This document shows positions 46,120 to 59,081 of a DNA stretch of 64,000 nucleotides, piece after piece; positions within the stretch are counted from its first letter, which is position 1, and every line of letters begins with the position of its first letter. A program made the position numbers and the translations under genes. The stretch comes from Blastocladiella britannica (taxonomy: Eukaryota > Blastocladiomycota > Blastocladiomycetes > Blastocladiales > Blastocladiaceae): the NCBI GenBank assembly GCA_025349905.2, contig MU624547.1, positions 1 through 64,000 on the forward strand, in the 5' to 3' direction. Under the pieces are notes generated by a model, which was given only the letters and a program-made list of their open reading frames with translations, made no database searches and was not told the DNA's origin.

Positions 46120-49100
46120 TTACGGCTGCGCATCGGCCGTGTACCGCGACTTTTTCACCTTGGTCAAGCGAGCCCGTGCCCGCTCCAGCTCGGCCTCCAT
46201 GGTCAGCACGTTGGTCTGTGCCTCCAACAACGCCAGGCGCGCCGTCGTGGCGTTGGATGGCTTGAGGTCCATCAGGTCGGGCCCAATCGCGCGATCGACC
46301 TCCGCCGACGACTTGAGCTTGGACGCCATGCCGTCCGCGGACGCCACCACCGCCTTGGCCGCGGTCTTGAGCCGCTGCAGCGACGGCGCGTTCGCGTCGG
46401 CGTTGACGCTCGCCGCCGCCACCACCTGCACGGTAGCCGCCGCCACGCCCTTGGCACACGCAATCAGGCGCTCGCGCGGTGCGGTGGCACCACTAGTGGA
46501 AGACGATACGAGATCGGCGGTCGCTGGGTTGGCAGCCGTGATCAGCTCTTGCATGGCAACTGCCACCTGCTTGGCGGCCGAAACCAGACCCTCGGACCAC
46601 GTCCCGTCGTCCATGTACCGTCCCGCCGGCGATGGCGTACGCGCACCAGCACCACCGCCGGGACTGATTTGCGATGGCATGGGAATCGATGGGGACGCGC
46701 CCGGGACACGCGTCACAATCTCGCGCTGGCAGACCGCTGCCGCCTTCATCAGATCAAACGAGCACGCGGCCACCGCCTTGGTCTCGGCCACGTTTCGCTG
46801 TTGCTCCCACTCCTCGGCCGACTTGACGTCAGCAGCAGCAGCAGCAGCAGCATCGCCACTGCCCCGAAGCTCGGTTTCGTACTGCGGCAACGCCCGCAAT
46901 GCCAGCTCAATCACGCTCTCGAGGTTCTTGAACTCTTCCTGCGCCGGATTGGCCGTGAGCGATGCCGCGAGCTGCGTGATCTGGTCGGCCAGCAGCCGCA
47001 CCGAGTCAAACAGCGGGTCGCCGGGGGGCCGCGTCGCGGCTTTACTGGTAGCCATGACCAGCGATCCCCAGGCGCCAAAGATGGCCTCGATCGTCGACGC
47101 CACTTCGACCGACCGCTGCGCGGCCGCGACGCGCCGCCCTTCCTCCAGCAGCTGCCGCAAGATCGCAACCGACGCCTCGGCCGCGTCGCCGACCAGCGAG
47201 TCCATCCCACTCTCGGCCGCGCCCACCAGCGCATTGAGCGACTCGAGCAGCTGGTTGCAGCGGTGCGCCATGGCGCCGGGCACCACGGGTCCCGCCGACA
47301 CGGGCGCTCCGGAAGCAAGTTTTTGCACCAAGTCACGGCACTGCGGGACCAGGGCGGTGACGATCGCGTCTTGGACCCCGGCGCACTGCGACGCCGCACG
47401 AACCGTCTCCTGGACCGCCGCCATGAGCGCCTGAATCGCGGCCGACAGCTGGCTGACCTTGGACCGGTCTACCAACACGCTCACCAGGCCCGAGCCCAGC
47501 TTCTCAAGCGACGAGTACAGCCGGTCGCGCAGTACCACGTCGGATGTCTGCGCCTCGCACGCGCGCGCGGCCCGGCAAATTTGCTCGTACTTTTCGGCAA
47601 TGGGCTCCAAGTGGCCCATGCGCAGCGCCGCCAGCGTCTTGCACTTGGAAATCAGGCCCACCAGCTCCTTGGCGCCGACCGACACTGAATTGAGCACCTG
47701 TTCGCCGTCAAACGGCCCATTATCATCGCCGTGAAGATCCTCGGCGGGGTCATCCAGCAGTGCGGCAACGTGGTCGCGCAGGGTCAGAATCGACGCCAGG
47801 TCATCCGCGGCGGCAATCGTCGGGGTCGGGTCTGCGGGGCGACTAAACTTGAGCGCATCCAGCACCTGCAAGAGCCCGTCGCCAATCGACTTGACTAGGT
47901 CCAGGAACGTGGCGTCAGTAATGGCCTGAGAGAGCGACACGAACGCGGAGGTGGCAAGGACGGGCCGTGCCGGGTCGCGCTCCACGCCAACCGCCTGGCC
48001 CGTGGACGTGAACCAGCCTCGTGCTAGCTGCGACACGGCCGTTGCGGTGGCGGCGTGCGCGGGCTCCCGGACCAACACCAGCTTGGTGCCCTCCACCGCG
48101 CTTGCCAACAGCTGCTCGTCGATTCCGGCCATGACGGCGCGAATCTGGTCCAGGGACGCAATGAGCTCGCGCTGGCCCGGCGCCGCGTCACGCAAGGACG
48201 TGATGAGGCTGCCCAGGTACAGGCCCAGCGCCTGGCCATGATGCGCCAGTCGCTGCCGGTCGGTGGTCGATGTCATGGCCAAGTGGCGGCCGGCATCAAT
48301 CACTTTGCGGGCCGAGGTGCGGATTGGCTGCGACGAGTCGGTGCAGTGCGCGTAGATGCGGTCGGTGGCGGCGCGCACGGGGCCAATCAGCGCCACCAGC
48401 GCCGCGCGGGTCTCGGGGGACATGGCCACCGCGTGCGCCTTGACGCCGTGAATCAGCTGCTGCGACGCGGTCGTCAGGCTCGACGCCATAACCGCCAGCC
48501 CCGCCCGGTCCTTGTCATCCACGGTGTCGGTGGCCGCCCGCGCCTTGATCAAATGGTTGAGCGCGCTCGATGCACCGCCAACGCCACTGGCGGCATCCAA
48601 GACCTGCTGCTGGGTCGTAGCGGTCTCGAGCGCCGACAATTCGCGCGACAAGTCCATGACCAGCGGCTGCAGCTGACCAATGGGCAGCACCGAGAGAATG
48701 GCCGCCGCGAGCATACCCGTGTCGGCAATGCCGGCGACAATGTTGCACATTTGCGCCATCAGCGCCGGGTCCACGTCCGTGTTGGCCGGCGTCTTGACGG
48801 CCTGCGACATGATCTGCGCGATCGTGCGCGCGTCCTCCACTAGCTTGCCCAGGCACTCGGAAAACGTGAGACCCTCGATGCGGGTCGGGAGCGTCGGGGA
48901 TGCGAGTCGGGCCGACGCCATCTCGAGCGACTGCATCCCGCGAACCACCTCCAAATCGCCCAGGTTGCCAACTACGGCGCACTTTTCCAGCAGCCGGTTC
49001 ACGCTCAGGCCCAGCGACGAAGCCGCGTTTCCAAGCGCCTCGCGTGGGTTCACGGGGAGCGTACCCGCCACGGCGTGGTCCGAAGGGGTCATCGAGAGCT

Positions 49101-52100
49101 TGGTGCTGCCAATGAGTTCGACACACTGGATCGACGCGGCTTGCACCAGCTCGAGAATCTCGGCTTTCGCCTGGGCATCGGCCTGCGAAATGACCAGCTT
49201 GGATGCTCCAACCAGCTTCCGGAACGCTTGTTCCAGGTCGCCCGCGGCCTTTTTGATATCGCCCGACACTGCCTTGGCGGTGACCAACTGAGAAATAGCA
49301 GCAACCATCGCCGACGAGGCGCCGACCACCACTTCGCGGGTATCTTGCTGTTGTGTTTGCCCCTGGGCCAGCACTGGGGCCGGTGGTAGCGACGGCGACA
49401 CGGAAGAGACGGACACGGCCACCGGGGACAGGGCGGCAGTGGCCATCACGGGTGTGACCGCCACGGGGAGCGGCGGGTCGGCGCGCACGGCAGCCGCAGC
49501 GGTGGCGCCGTCCAGGAGCTTGACGACGCTGGCGTTGAGCCCCTTGACCGCTTCGGCCAGCACTGCCTTGTCACGCGGGGACGACTGGACGCCCTGCAGC
49601 AACGTAAGGGACCGCGACAGCAGGTCGCCAACGAGCACTATGCTACCCTCGGGGAGCCCACTGGTTGCCGACACCACATGAGCCACGGCCGCCTGGACTT
49701 TGGCCGCGGGGTCTCCGAGTTCGCGGCCCTGGGTCGCCGCACCAACGAGCATGGCCAGAGTGGACCCGAGCTCCTTGCACGCGCCCCGGACTTGAGCAAT
49801 ATCGAGCGGACCGCGCGGCATGGACGCCATTGTGATGCCCGTCGGCGCGGGAGCCACCACTTGGCCACGCATCGTGGACACGGCCTGCACGACCGCGGCT
49901 ACATCCAGCTCGTTGGCAAGCGCCGTGACTCGGTGCGCGTCGGCATTGACCGCGGCAACATCGGCGGTCGCCGCGGTGGCAATCGCGATCAGCTCAGGGA
50001 CCGTCGAAGCGGCAACAAGCAGCGCCTGCACCGCGTCGGCGAGGCCCTTGGCAGACGCCAGCACGGCGCGCGGGCTTGAGGTGGCCGGTTGGAATCCAGA
50101 TGCAGCAACCGCATAGGAGCGCACGCTCTCTAGGACAGGCTTGGCCAGCGGTGCAAGGGCCGCCGCGGTGACGACCGATGGATCGCATGCCAGCATGACT
50201 GCGGCTACGCTCAAGGAGTGTGCATGGCGCATCAGGTCCGGGACCGCTGTCGCGTCCGAGTGCTGAATCACTTGGAGTGTGCCCAGGATCCCTTCGAGGG
50301 TCGTACGCACCGCATCCTGCTTTGCCACATTAGGCCCGTCGCGTGCCGATTCCTTGGCGGCCGTGACCATGCGCGTTGTGGCTTCCGCGAGCGCCTTGGC
50401 CGCGTCGACGAGGCGGGTGCGTGCGTGGTCGTCGCCCGGCGCCACCGTAGCGGCCAGCCGCTTGAGCACCGTGACAAGCTCGGTGCTGGACATGGTGAGC
50501 GACTTGACGCCAGCCACGATCCCGGACGCCTCACCTCCAAGGGCTGCATAGACGGTGGTGCAACCGGTTCGGACTTTGTCGCACTGCTGAGTGAGCACCA
50601 CCTGGTCCACGCCGCTCTCGTGCTGCGGATTGCCAGGAGAGATGGGATCGCCGCCAGGCGTGTTCTTGGCGAGCTCGGCTTGGAGCAAGAGCGACTCGAG
50701 CGCAGCAACAACGCTTCCTGCCGAGGCACGAAGGGCTGCCAGGTTCTCGTTGGTTGGGGGTAAGGCCGCCGCGCATACGCCGACCATGCTGTTGACGGTC
50801 GATTTCATGCCACCTGCTGCATCCGCCAGACCCGTGCGGCAGAGCGACGCGGCCGCCACGGGGGCGAGAATGGCAGAGGACACGGCCACATGGGATGCGG
50901 CCGCCGCGGCGGCCTTGACGTGCTCAATGAGGCGCATCTGCGCATCGCGATCGGGCATGTCGCCCGCAACGCGCTTGGCCTTGTTGACGAGCTCTTGGGT
51001 CGCGACGCTCACGGCCTTGGCCGCGTCCTGCACTTTGCGCTGAGCGGCAGTACCGTAGGCTGGCGCCGGGTTGCCAATCACGGCAAGGTACCCGGCAGCA
51101 GCGTTGGTCACAGTCTGAGCGGTTGCAAGCATTGCCTCCCGGCCGCGTCCGGTGGCAGGAATCATGCGCGGTGGGGAGGTGCCCGTGACAGTGGTCGCCT
51201 CGCCGACGGCTGACAGGAGCTGCGCCGTGGCGTTGGCAATGGAGCGCGCGTGGTCGGCCACGGAAGCGATGCCGGAACCGTGGAGTGTGCGGGTGGCAGC
51301 GCCAAGCGCGCCGAGCCCGCCGCCGACACGGGCAACATGCAGCGCGAGCGCGGGCGCGTCCGCATCACCAGCGGCCTTGACTAAGGCGGCAACGGCTGCG
51401 AGGTGGGCGGCAAGGTGCGCCACGGCGGTCGCCTGCGCCAGGAGCCGCGAGGGGTCGTTGGGTGGGACGGATCCAGCGGCGGCCATGGGCGTGCCCTGAA
51501 GCACTGCCATATCCGTCACCAGTGCGTTTGCCGACTGCTGCGCGCCCATGACCTTGGCCGCGACCGCCATGGCGGCTGGATCCACGACTTGGGCGGCCAC
51601 GGACTGAATGTCAGAGACCATGGCGGCGCCAGCGGCGCGGCTCGTGGCCATCTGACCCATGGTGGCGGATGCTCCGCCGTTGGCGGCAATCTCGCCCTGC
51701 TGAGCAAGGACCGTCTCGTGGGCCGAGTGGGCCTGTGCAGGCCGGACGCCGACCGCCTGCGCACGCGCTGGCCGCACGACCTCCTCGGTGGTGATGATTT
51801 CCTCCACGCCTTGCGCAACGGCGTGATCGGCCTCCTTTTTGCGCTTGATGATGATGTCAATGTAACCAGCAATGAGTTGCGACATTTGCTCGCCCTGGTT
51901 CGTCTGCACGGAGTAGAAGGCTGTTGAGTTTTTTTATTTATTGATGAATGCATCTTGGCTCTGAGGAAGCATATAGGGGTAAATGTATGCAAAAAAAAGG
52001 TAACCATACCATCCTGGTAATCGCCAAAGTCCATTGTGAACATGGACGGGGAAGCAGCCCATCGGCGCAACGACGTCAATGGCCAGGACTGAAGCACCTC

Positions 52101-53211
52101 CTTTGTCTCGCCGTCGCAGCGCAGGATCGAATCCTTGGAAATCCCGACGAGGCGAGCGATAATCTTGTTCTTCTTTGGATCCTTTTCCTTGACAGCAAAG
52201 AAGGTGACGCCGTACGTTTTGAGCGATCGGCACAGCTGCACGTAGCGATGCTTGGCCGTCAGCTCGGGAACGCTGTGGAGTTTGCGGTGCTCAACGTAAA
52301 TGCGCTTTTCCACTTCCTTGGTTTTGCGGTACTCCTCGGGAAGAAACTCGCGCAGATTCAGGAACCCAGCCTTGTGCTTGCCATCCTCATGATTGCCGTG
52401 CACAATCTGCGTCTGCAGCGCAGCAAATTGGACAGCCTCCTCCAGCGTGCATGGGTGGCGGCCGGAAATGATGCCGTCGCGCGACTGCTGGTAGATGAGG
52501 TGCAGTTGGATCGGGTCGGTGCGGTCAATCATTTGGTCCGAGTAAAAGAACTTTTTCTTGAGGAGCAGCGTGGCCGCCTCGTCCACGCCCTGCTCTGGCA
52601 GGCTTCGCTCAGGATTGAGCCATGCCACTGTTGTCATGTCGTTGCGTCCATTTAGAACTAAGTGAATGGATCAGCCAAAACACAAAAAAAAAAGACGCAT
52701 ACCGTCATCCATGAGATCGCTCGACTTTGTGCGTTTGGCCATCGCAAAATCCGTCTGGTTTTCAAGGGCGAGCGAGTATTCGTCGGCATTAGCGATTCCT
52801 ACTCAGGGATCGTCACAGAGTCAGTAAATCTCTCATCCAAGAAAAATAAAGAGAGCATGGCGAACCGATCTTTGCGCAAACAGACTGCGAGAGCAAGAGC
52901 ACTGGGAGCGAGTCGTCAATCAGCACGGTCTTGATGGTGCCGTCCAGGAGCCGGACGCGAAGCGTGCGGTGCTTCTTTTTGAATTCGACGAGCTCGCCCG
53001 GTGGCAGCTCATAGAACGCAAGCGCCTTGGTGGGGACAAGCCATTTGGACGCGGCGGGCCAAAAGAGGGCGTGGTCGTCGCCGCCAACCGCATCGCCGAG
53101 CTTGGCGCGGATCTCGGCGCAAGCGTCATGGACGGACGCGAGCGGGCTGAGCGAGATGGTCTTTGTGGTGTTTTGCGAGTGCAGATGCACCTTGAGCGAG
53201 AGCGTCGCCAT
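46120..53211 (-). CDS. Talin, full-length
   Basis: Spliced, with introns near 51919-52009, 52656-52700 and about 52803-52870, encoding roughly 2,300 residues (vertebrate talin about 2,540). The head opens MATLSLKVHLHSQNTTKTIS. A FERM region follows with LPEQGVDEAATLLLKKKFFY, then ALQTQIVHGNHEDGKHKAGF, CRSLKTYGVTFFAVKEKD, SLRRWAASPSMFTMDFGDYQ and GEQMSQLIAGYIDIIIKRKK, each a near match to talin-1. The rod is a long run of Ala-rich helical bundles. An I/LWEQ actin-binding module lies near the end (TWSEGLVSAAKQVAVAM, ACAKGVAAATVQVVAA). The last helix, LEAQTNVLTMEAELERARAR, matches the dimerisation helix. Talin links integrin-type adhesion or the membrane to actin. Head and tail are both intact. 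The gene diverges from the Tctex1 gene over 266 bp. Confidence 0.95.
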
Positions 53212-53477
53212 GTGTGTTTGAGTCGTGGTCGGCGTCGGCGTCGTTTTCTGGGGTCCGCGGTGGCGCAGTGCAGCTAACGTTGATGTTTTCTTTCCAATAG
53301 TTTTTGCTCAAGTATACTATACTCCTCCTGGTATCGCCTATATCGGCTCGTTGGTTATATTGGATCGAGGTCGACGTGCTCGTGAGAATCGGTGAAAGAG
53401 AGAAAGGCTGTTGCGTGTGGCGGTCGCTCTTTTGTCCAAAAATAAAAAATTTGAATAATCCAATTTGCATTACCACC
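53212..53477. promoter_or_regulatory. Divergent promoter, talin / Tctex1 light chain
   Basis: 266 bp between two outward-facing starts. No named motif was recognised. Confidence 0.45.
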
Positions 53478-54146
53478 ATGGACGATTTCCGCGACGCTGC
53501 CGACGTATGTAGGCTCATTGTCCATCGTTGCTGCCGACTCCAATCGCAGCCATTTGGCACTGCTTTGCGAGACAAGTATAGATATACTGATCGCAACCTG
53601 ACTGCATTCACTCTATAATATGGGCACAACTCACAGAAAGCCTTTGTGACCGACGAGGTGACTGCTATTCTCAAGGAGACTATTGAATCCACCGTTGCAA
53701 ATAACCCCTATCACCACCAAAAAGTGGGCCAATGGAACACCAACATTGTGGAGCAGAGCCTCAAGAAGCTTGCCGGCCTGAACAAGCCGTATAAGTACAT
53801 CAGTGCGTGCCCTTCCTTTGGTTTTGTGATCGTGGTTTCTGGGCGTGGTTTCTAGCCCTGTGCGATTGCCAAGCGGCAAATACAACAATTGGGAAATCGG
53901 TTCGATTTTTACGCACCAATCCTTCAATAGCCACATGCTTGATCATGCAACGGAACGGCGCGGGTCTCCATTGTGCAAACTCGTGCTATTGGGATGTGCA
54001 GAGCGATGGTACGATCCAACTATTTTTCCAATTGGCATACACGATTTGCTCACTCCAAACACTGGACACACTCAGGATCTGCCACATACAAATTCGAGAG
54101 CAAGACCATGTATGTGATTGTCAATGTGTTTGGGGTCGCCATTTGA
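53478..54146 (+). CDS. DYNLT1: Dynein light chain Tctex-type (DYNLT1)
   Basis: Four exons in phase: 53478-53504, 53637-53802, 53931-54008 and 54076-54146, giving 113 residues, the usual length. The protein reads MDDFRDAAD, then KAFVTDEVTAILKETIES, NPYHHQKVGQWNTNIVEQS, CLIMQRNGAGLHCANSCYWD and KTMYVIVNVFGVAI. The whole chain follows mammalian Tctex1. The protein forms a dimer on the dynein intermediate chain in cytoplasmic dynein and in inner-arm axonemal dyneins. The next gene (FANCM) starts only 71 bp after the stop on the same strand. Confidence 0.95.
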
Positions 54147-54217
54147 ATGCATCTGCCAGAATTTTGCAAAAGAAAAAGTGTTCTCTTTCGCAGTATAAGT
54201 GACTCCCAAACCTTTCA

Positions 54218-57200
54218 ATGGACGACGATCTCTGGGACGATGACGTCGACTGGGCCGCAGTGCCCGTGCCACCAGCATTGACCGCACCCGTACTCGTGCC
54301 CAGGCCAGTCATGGTCCAACAGCAGCAGCAACCGCCACCGACATTTGGATTAAAGCGGTCGCTGTTTCGCCCAATGGCACCGGTCGCGCGTCCACCGCCG
54401 CCGCTAGCGCCGCAATGGCAGCAGCCATCCGTCGCACCACCGCCACAGCAACAGCAGCAGCAAAAACAACAACAGCAGCATATATACCAGCCACCACCGC
54501 ACCTGCCGGCCGCAATTGGTTATGGCATGCCACGCGCACCTATGCAGCAGCCCGCGATACCGCATTACGCGCCAATTGCGTGCCCGCCCCCTCCTGCCTC
54601 GATCTGGCCGCCACCCCAACCGTTTGGCGGACACATGGCCCCGCGACCGCGTCCGTTCCATTTTATGAATAGCTTTTTGCCCAAATCCTTACGATATTTC
54701 CAATGCCAGCCCCACTGCGGACTGCTCAGTCGAGCTGTTTTGCAGCCCCGGATCCGCCTGCACAACGACAGAACAGCCACAATCAGCTTCGGCAGCAACA
54801 GAAGCAACCAGTCCCAACATCGACGGCACCGCAAAATGCATTCGATCGCATGCTCCAGGCCCGCACTCAGCCTCGCGCCTTGCCTACACCAGCAGGAGCA
54901 GTAGCACCGCCAGCTCCAACGCAGTCTGCGCCTGTCTATCGCACGCACGGAGAGTCCAGGCAGCAGTCGGTTGCAACCTATTTTACCCAAGGCGGCTCCT
55001 CTGCCGCCCCTCCGTCATCAGGACCGACTCGAGGTGCCGTCATTCCTCCATCAGATCCACTTGCGCGATTCCGAGACGACGCATTCACGCGCATTCGCGG
55101 GATCCCCGACTCGTTTCCTCGCGACAAGCTCCTCGAGGCCGCTACCGAGCTCCACCCATTTGCGCCCGACACGGTCACGTCCTGGGTGTACCCAACCAAC
55201 ATGTCTGTGCGCGACTACCAGTTCAATATTGTCCAAAAGGCCCTCTTCCACAACACGCTGGTGTGCATTCCAACTGGTCCGTTTTTTCCTTTCTGTGGTT
55301 TGCCTTTTTTTTTGTATACTGATTGAAATGTGGAAATAAACTAGGTATGGGCAAAACCATGATCGCGGCCGTGGTCATGGTCAACTACTTTCGATGGTTT
55401 CCAGAAGGAAAGCTCCTCTTTATGGCACCCACCCGCCCGCTCGCCAACCAGCAGCAAACTGCCTGCACAAAGGTGACGGGCATTCCCGAGGCAGAGCAAG
55501 TGGTGTTTGTTGGCACGACCATTTCCCCCGCCGAGCGTGAGGGGCTTTGGAAGTCAAAGCGCGTGTTTTTCGCAACGCCGCAGACGGTTCAGCACGACCT
55601 TAAATCGGGCATCTGCCCCGCCTCTCAGATCGTGTGTGTTGTCGTGGACGAGGCCCATCGAGCCACTGGCAACTTTGCGTACGTGGTCGCCGTTCGCGAG
55701 CTCATTCAACAAGGCGGCCGCTTCCGCATCCTTGCCCTCTCGGCCACCCCTGGATCTAAACCGGACGCGGTGCAAGAGGTCGTGTCCAACTTGTGCATCA
55801 ACCACATTGAAATTCGCACCGAAACGTCGCCGGATCTGGCGCCTTTCACGCACAAGCGCAACATCGAGTCCGTGACGGTGCCCATGTCTGGCCTAGCCGA
55901 GGAGGCGCGGCGCCGGCTGGCGGAATTCGCCAAGCCCATCCTCCAGCGTCTGCATTCCGCCAAGGCGATCCACACCGACAACTTGGCTCAACTCGCACCG
56001 TTCGTGGTCATGAAGAGCCGGCAGGAGCATGCGAGCTACAGGGGCGGCCTCAGCCACCTGTACGGCGAGTTTACGTCCGCGCACAAGCTCGCCATGCTGT
56101 GCGAGACACTGACGCTCTTTTCGCTGCGCTCGTTTTACATGCAGCTCGAGTCTCTGCCAAGCGAGATGCGCGATGGCGTCACCGCCAAAGGCGCGCGTCC
56201 GCTGCTGGCGCTGGTGCAGTCCGACAAGTTTCGCGAGTACATGGGCTGGCTCCGGTCACACGTCAAGGACCGCGCATTTGTGAGCCACCCAAAGATGGCC
56301 GAGCTGGAGCGTATAGTTCTGGCGCATTTCGCCAACCTCGCGCGTCCCGAACCTGCTGCCAACGGCCCCAGTGTCCTGGCAACCACCAATGCGTCCAAGG
56401 TGATTATTTTCGCCAACAACCGCGTGATTGTGGAAGAGATTGCCGAGGTCCTGCGCGCTCACCGACCCCTGGTTCGCGTGCAAATGTTTGTAGGCCAGTC
56501 CAAGGCCAAGTCGGGCGGGTCGGGCCAGTCGCAAAAAGAGCAGCAGCTCGTGCTGCGAAAATTCCAGGCGGCTGGGGGCGACAATGTGCTGGTATCGACA
56601 TCGGTCGGCGAGGAGGGGCTCGACATTGGCGACGTGGACCTAATTCTATGCTACGACGTGTCGTCGTCGCCGATCCAAATGCTTCAACGGATGGGTCGCA
56701 CAGGCCGGAAACGCGTCGGCCGTGCGGTGTGCCTGTTGTCCCCTGGCGCCGAGGTCAACAAGTTCAACAAGGCGCAGCAAAACTACAAGAGTATCCAGTC
56801 CGTTATTCAGGGCCGGTCGCTGACGCTGGCGACGGACGTGCCGCGCATGTTACCGTTGATTGTCCGCCCGACGTGCGTGTTGCTGCGCTTCAATGTGCCC
56901 CCACCACCGGACGCGGGCGGCGAGGATTTCTTTGCCACGGGCCGTCGCTGCCGCGTGCTTGGCCCGTACCTCACCGACAATGAGGTGATTGATTACTTGC
57001 ACCGGTTTGCGCCTCAAGACGGCGATTCCGAAGTGGCAACGACATTTGACTTGGCAAAGCATTCCGCCCAGCAGATTCTGCGCCGCGGATACGCCATTGG
57101 TGCCTCCGAGTCGTCCGTGGCGTTCATGCAGCTCCTGGACTCGTTTTCGGGCATCCGCGAAATGGAGTGGGTGGCTGCTGCTGACGCGCCGCCTGCTCTC

Positions 57201-59054
57201 AGTGACGTTGATCCAGCGGATGAATGGGATTTCGCTCCTGTTTGCGCATCAGGAGCGGGTGCGCGCCGTTCTAAGCGTCCCTTGCCGCCCGTTGCGCCTC
57301 CCACCGACACGGAGCTGATGCTGCTCCCGTCAACACAAGATTTTGCGCTGCCTGACATTGATGCAGCGGAGCTCTTGGCAGAGAGCCGAGCAATGCGCCG
57401 CAAGCAGATCAGGGACATGTCGGCTGCCGTCCTTGGGCCGACCGTCGACCGACTCCAACGCCCTCCCGCTGTGCCGATTGTTCCTGCTGCTGCTAAAGTT
57501 TGGGGAGAAGACGAGATTGCCACTCAGGACCGCAAAGGCGACGACGAAGAACGCATTGATTCGGTCGCGGACGCACCCGAATTAGACCCGTTTCCGATCG
57601 ATTTGACCGACGACTTTTTCTTTGATCCGGGCGAGCAAATGGGCCTGGATCCGGATCCGCCATCACCGCCCAGTCCCAAAGTGACCACCTCGGTGCTCGT
57701 TCTCGCCAAGTCGCCATCGCCGCCTGTCGTTGAAGAGTTGACAAAGCAGCAGCCACACGGCACGCCGATCCTCCCTTCGTACCTCGCAGGCGTGCACCAT
57801 TTGTCGAACGGCGGCCCGGCCATGATTGGCCCGCCACTCAACAAGCCGTTCAAACTCTTGAGCGAGCTCCCAGCCGGATTTGCGCTTTCGGTGCCCCTGG
57901 CGGCAGCTGCTGTCACGGCGACTCTCCCGACTCCGCCGCCACCGCTCACACCGACCTACATTCCACAATCGGCTGCTCGTCACCCTCCTCGCCGAAATGA
58001 GGCTCGAGAAATTGTCGTTTTATCCTCCTCTTCGCCGCCCTCACCGCTGACAGCACCGACCGCGGTATTTCTTACCAACCACGCCCAGCCAGCTTCACCA
58101 CCGTCACTACGGACAGAGGCATGCGGTGCGCTCCATCATCCATTTCTTTTCTGGAATTAGCTCACTCACAGCTTGTATCTCGGGAAAGACTTGAGCATGG
58201 ACCTTGGCGCCATCACGCCCATTCGACCGAATCTCGAACGACAGCCGCTGCTTTCGATCGCATCCACCGAATCGACACCCATGATTTGCCGCCGTCGTCG
58301 CCACCAGCCCACACTTTTACCTCCACCCACCCAGGCCGCCAATATGAGTCCGCCCAAGGCTCCGATCAGGCGTTTGCGTCGGCGGCACGAGCTTGGCGGT
58401 GGCGATGACGACGCGCGCGCAGACAAAGAGACTCGACGACCGCGAAAGCGTCCTCGGCATGAAAAAGGAGACCGCGATCTGGGAGGATTGCTGGACGTGG
58501 AAGCCGAAGAGTCGGGTGCAGAGAACGGTGCCGGAAACGGCGATGACAGCGGTGGCGACTCGGACGACTCGGCGGGCAGCCTGGTCGAGTTTTACGACGA
58601 CCGGTCGGTATCGCAGCTGACAGCGTCGGCGGCCGCGTCGCCCAACGGCAACCACCACCACGGGGAAAACCACACGCCCGGGTCGCGACTGGCGTTTTAC
58701 CGGCGCATGGACGGTCGGAGCGCACCGGACGCGGAGCTGGACTGCAGCGTGCTGCAGCTGCCCGAGTACCTGCTGCGTGGCCGCGCGCGGGTGGCGGTGG
58801 CTACGACGCCGTCTCGAAGTAAGCACCACCGGAAGCAGCCCCAGCAAGAGCTGGATACGCCCGTGTCGTCCTCGGCGGCCGCCACGGATCGATACGACAG
58901 CCAAGACTCGTTTCTCGCGGCCACCGACGAGGAGGGAGATGAGGAAGGGGATGGTGGTGAGAATGGCGTGGAAATGGACCCGGACGCGTCGCAGTCGCTG
59001 GAGGAAATGGAGGCAGCACTCCGGCGCGATGGTCGTCGGCGCAAGCGGGGTTGA
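54218..59054 (+). CDS. FANCM: FANCM/Mph1-family DNA helicase
   Basis: Spliced, about 1,545 residues in the favoured model. Introns are placed near 54651-54709, 55279-55345 and 58126-58188. The Gln/Pro-rich N-terminus precedes VRDYQFNIVQKALFHNTLV. Walker A (IPTG joined to MGKTM) spans an intron. Helicase motifs then run MAPTRPLANQQ, VVDEAHRATGNFAY (DEAH box), LALSATPGS, STSVGEEGLDIGDVDLILCY and QRMGRTGRKR. The insert between the two RecA lobes and the order of motifs match FANCM/Mph1, which moves branch points and dismantles D-loops at stalled forks. The C-terminal part is disordered and acidic, with YDSQDSFLAATDEEGDEE. If the last intron is wrong, the protein ends near 58160 or 58408 and 58173-59054 would be separate. 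Confidence 0.9.
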
Positions 59055-59081
59055 CTTGATCTTTTCCAAATAATAATAATA

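Noticed and set aside
46911..47399. Arg/Trp-rich frames within talin
   Set aside because: By-products of GC-rich third positions in the talin rod; the talin frame itself is continuous and well matched.
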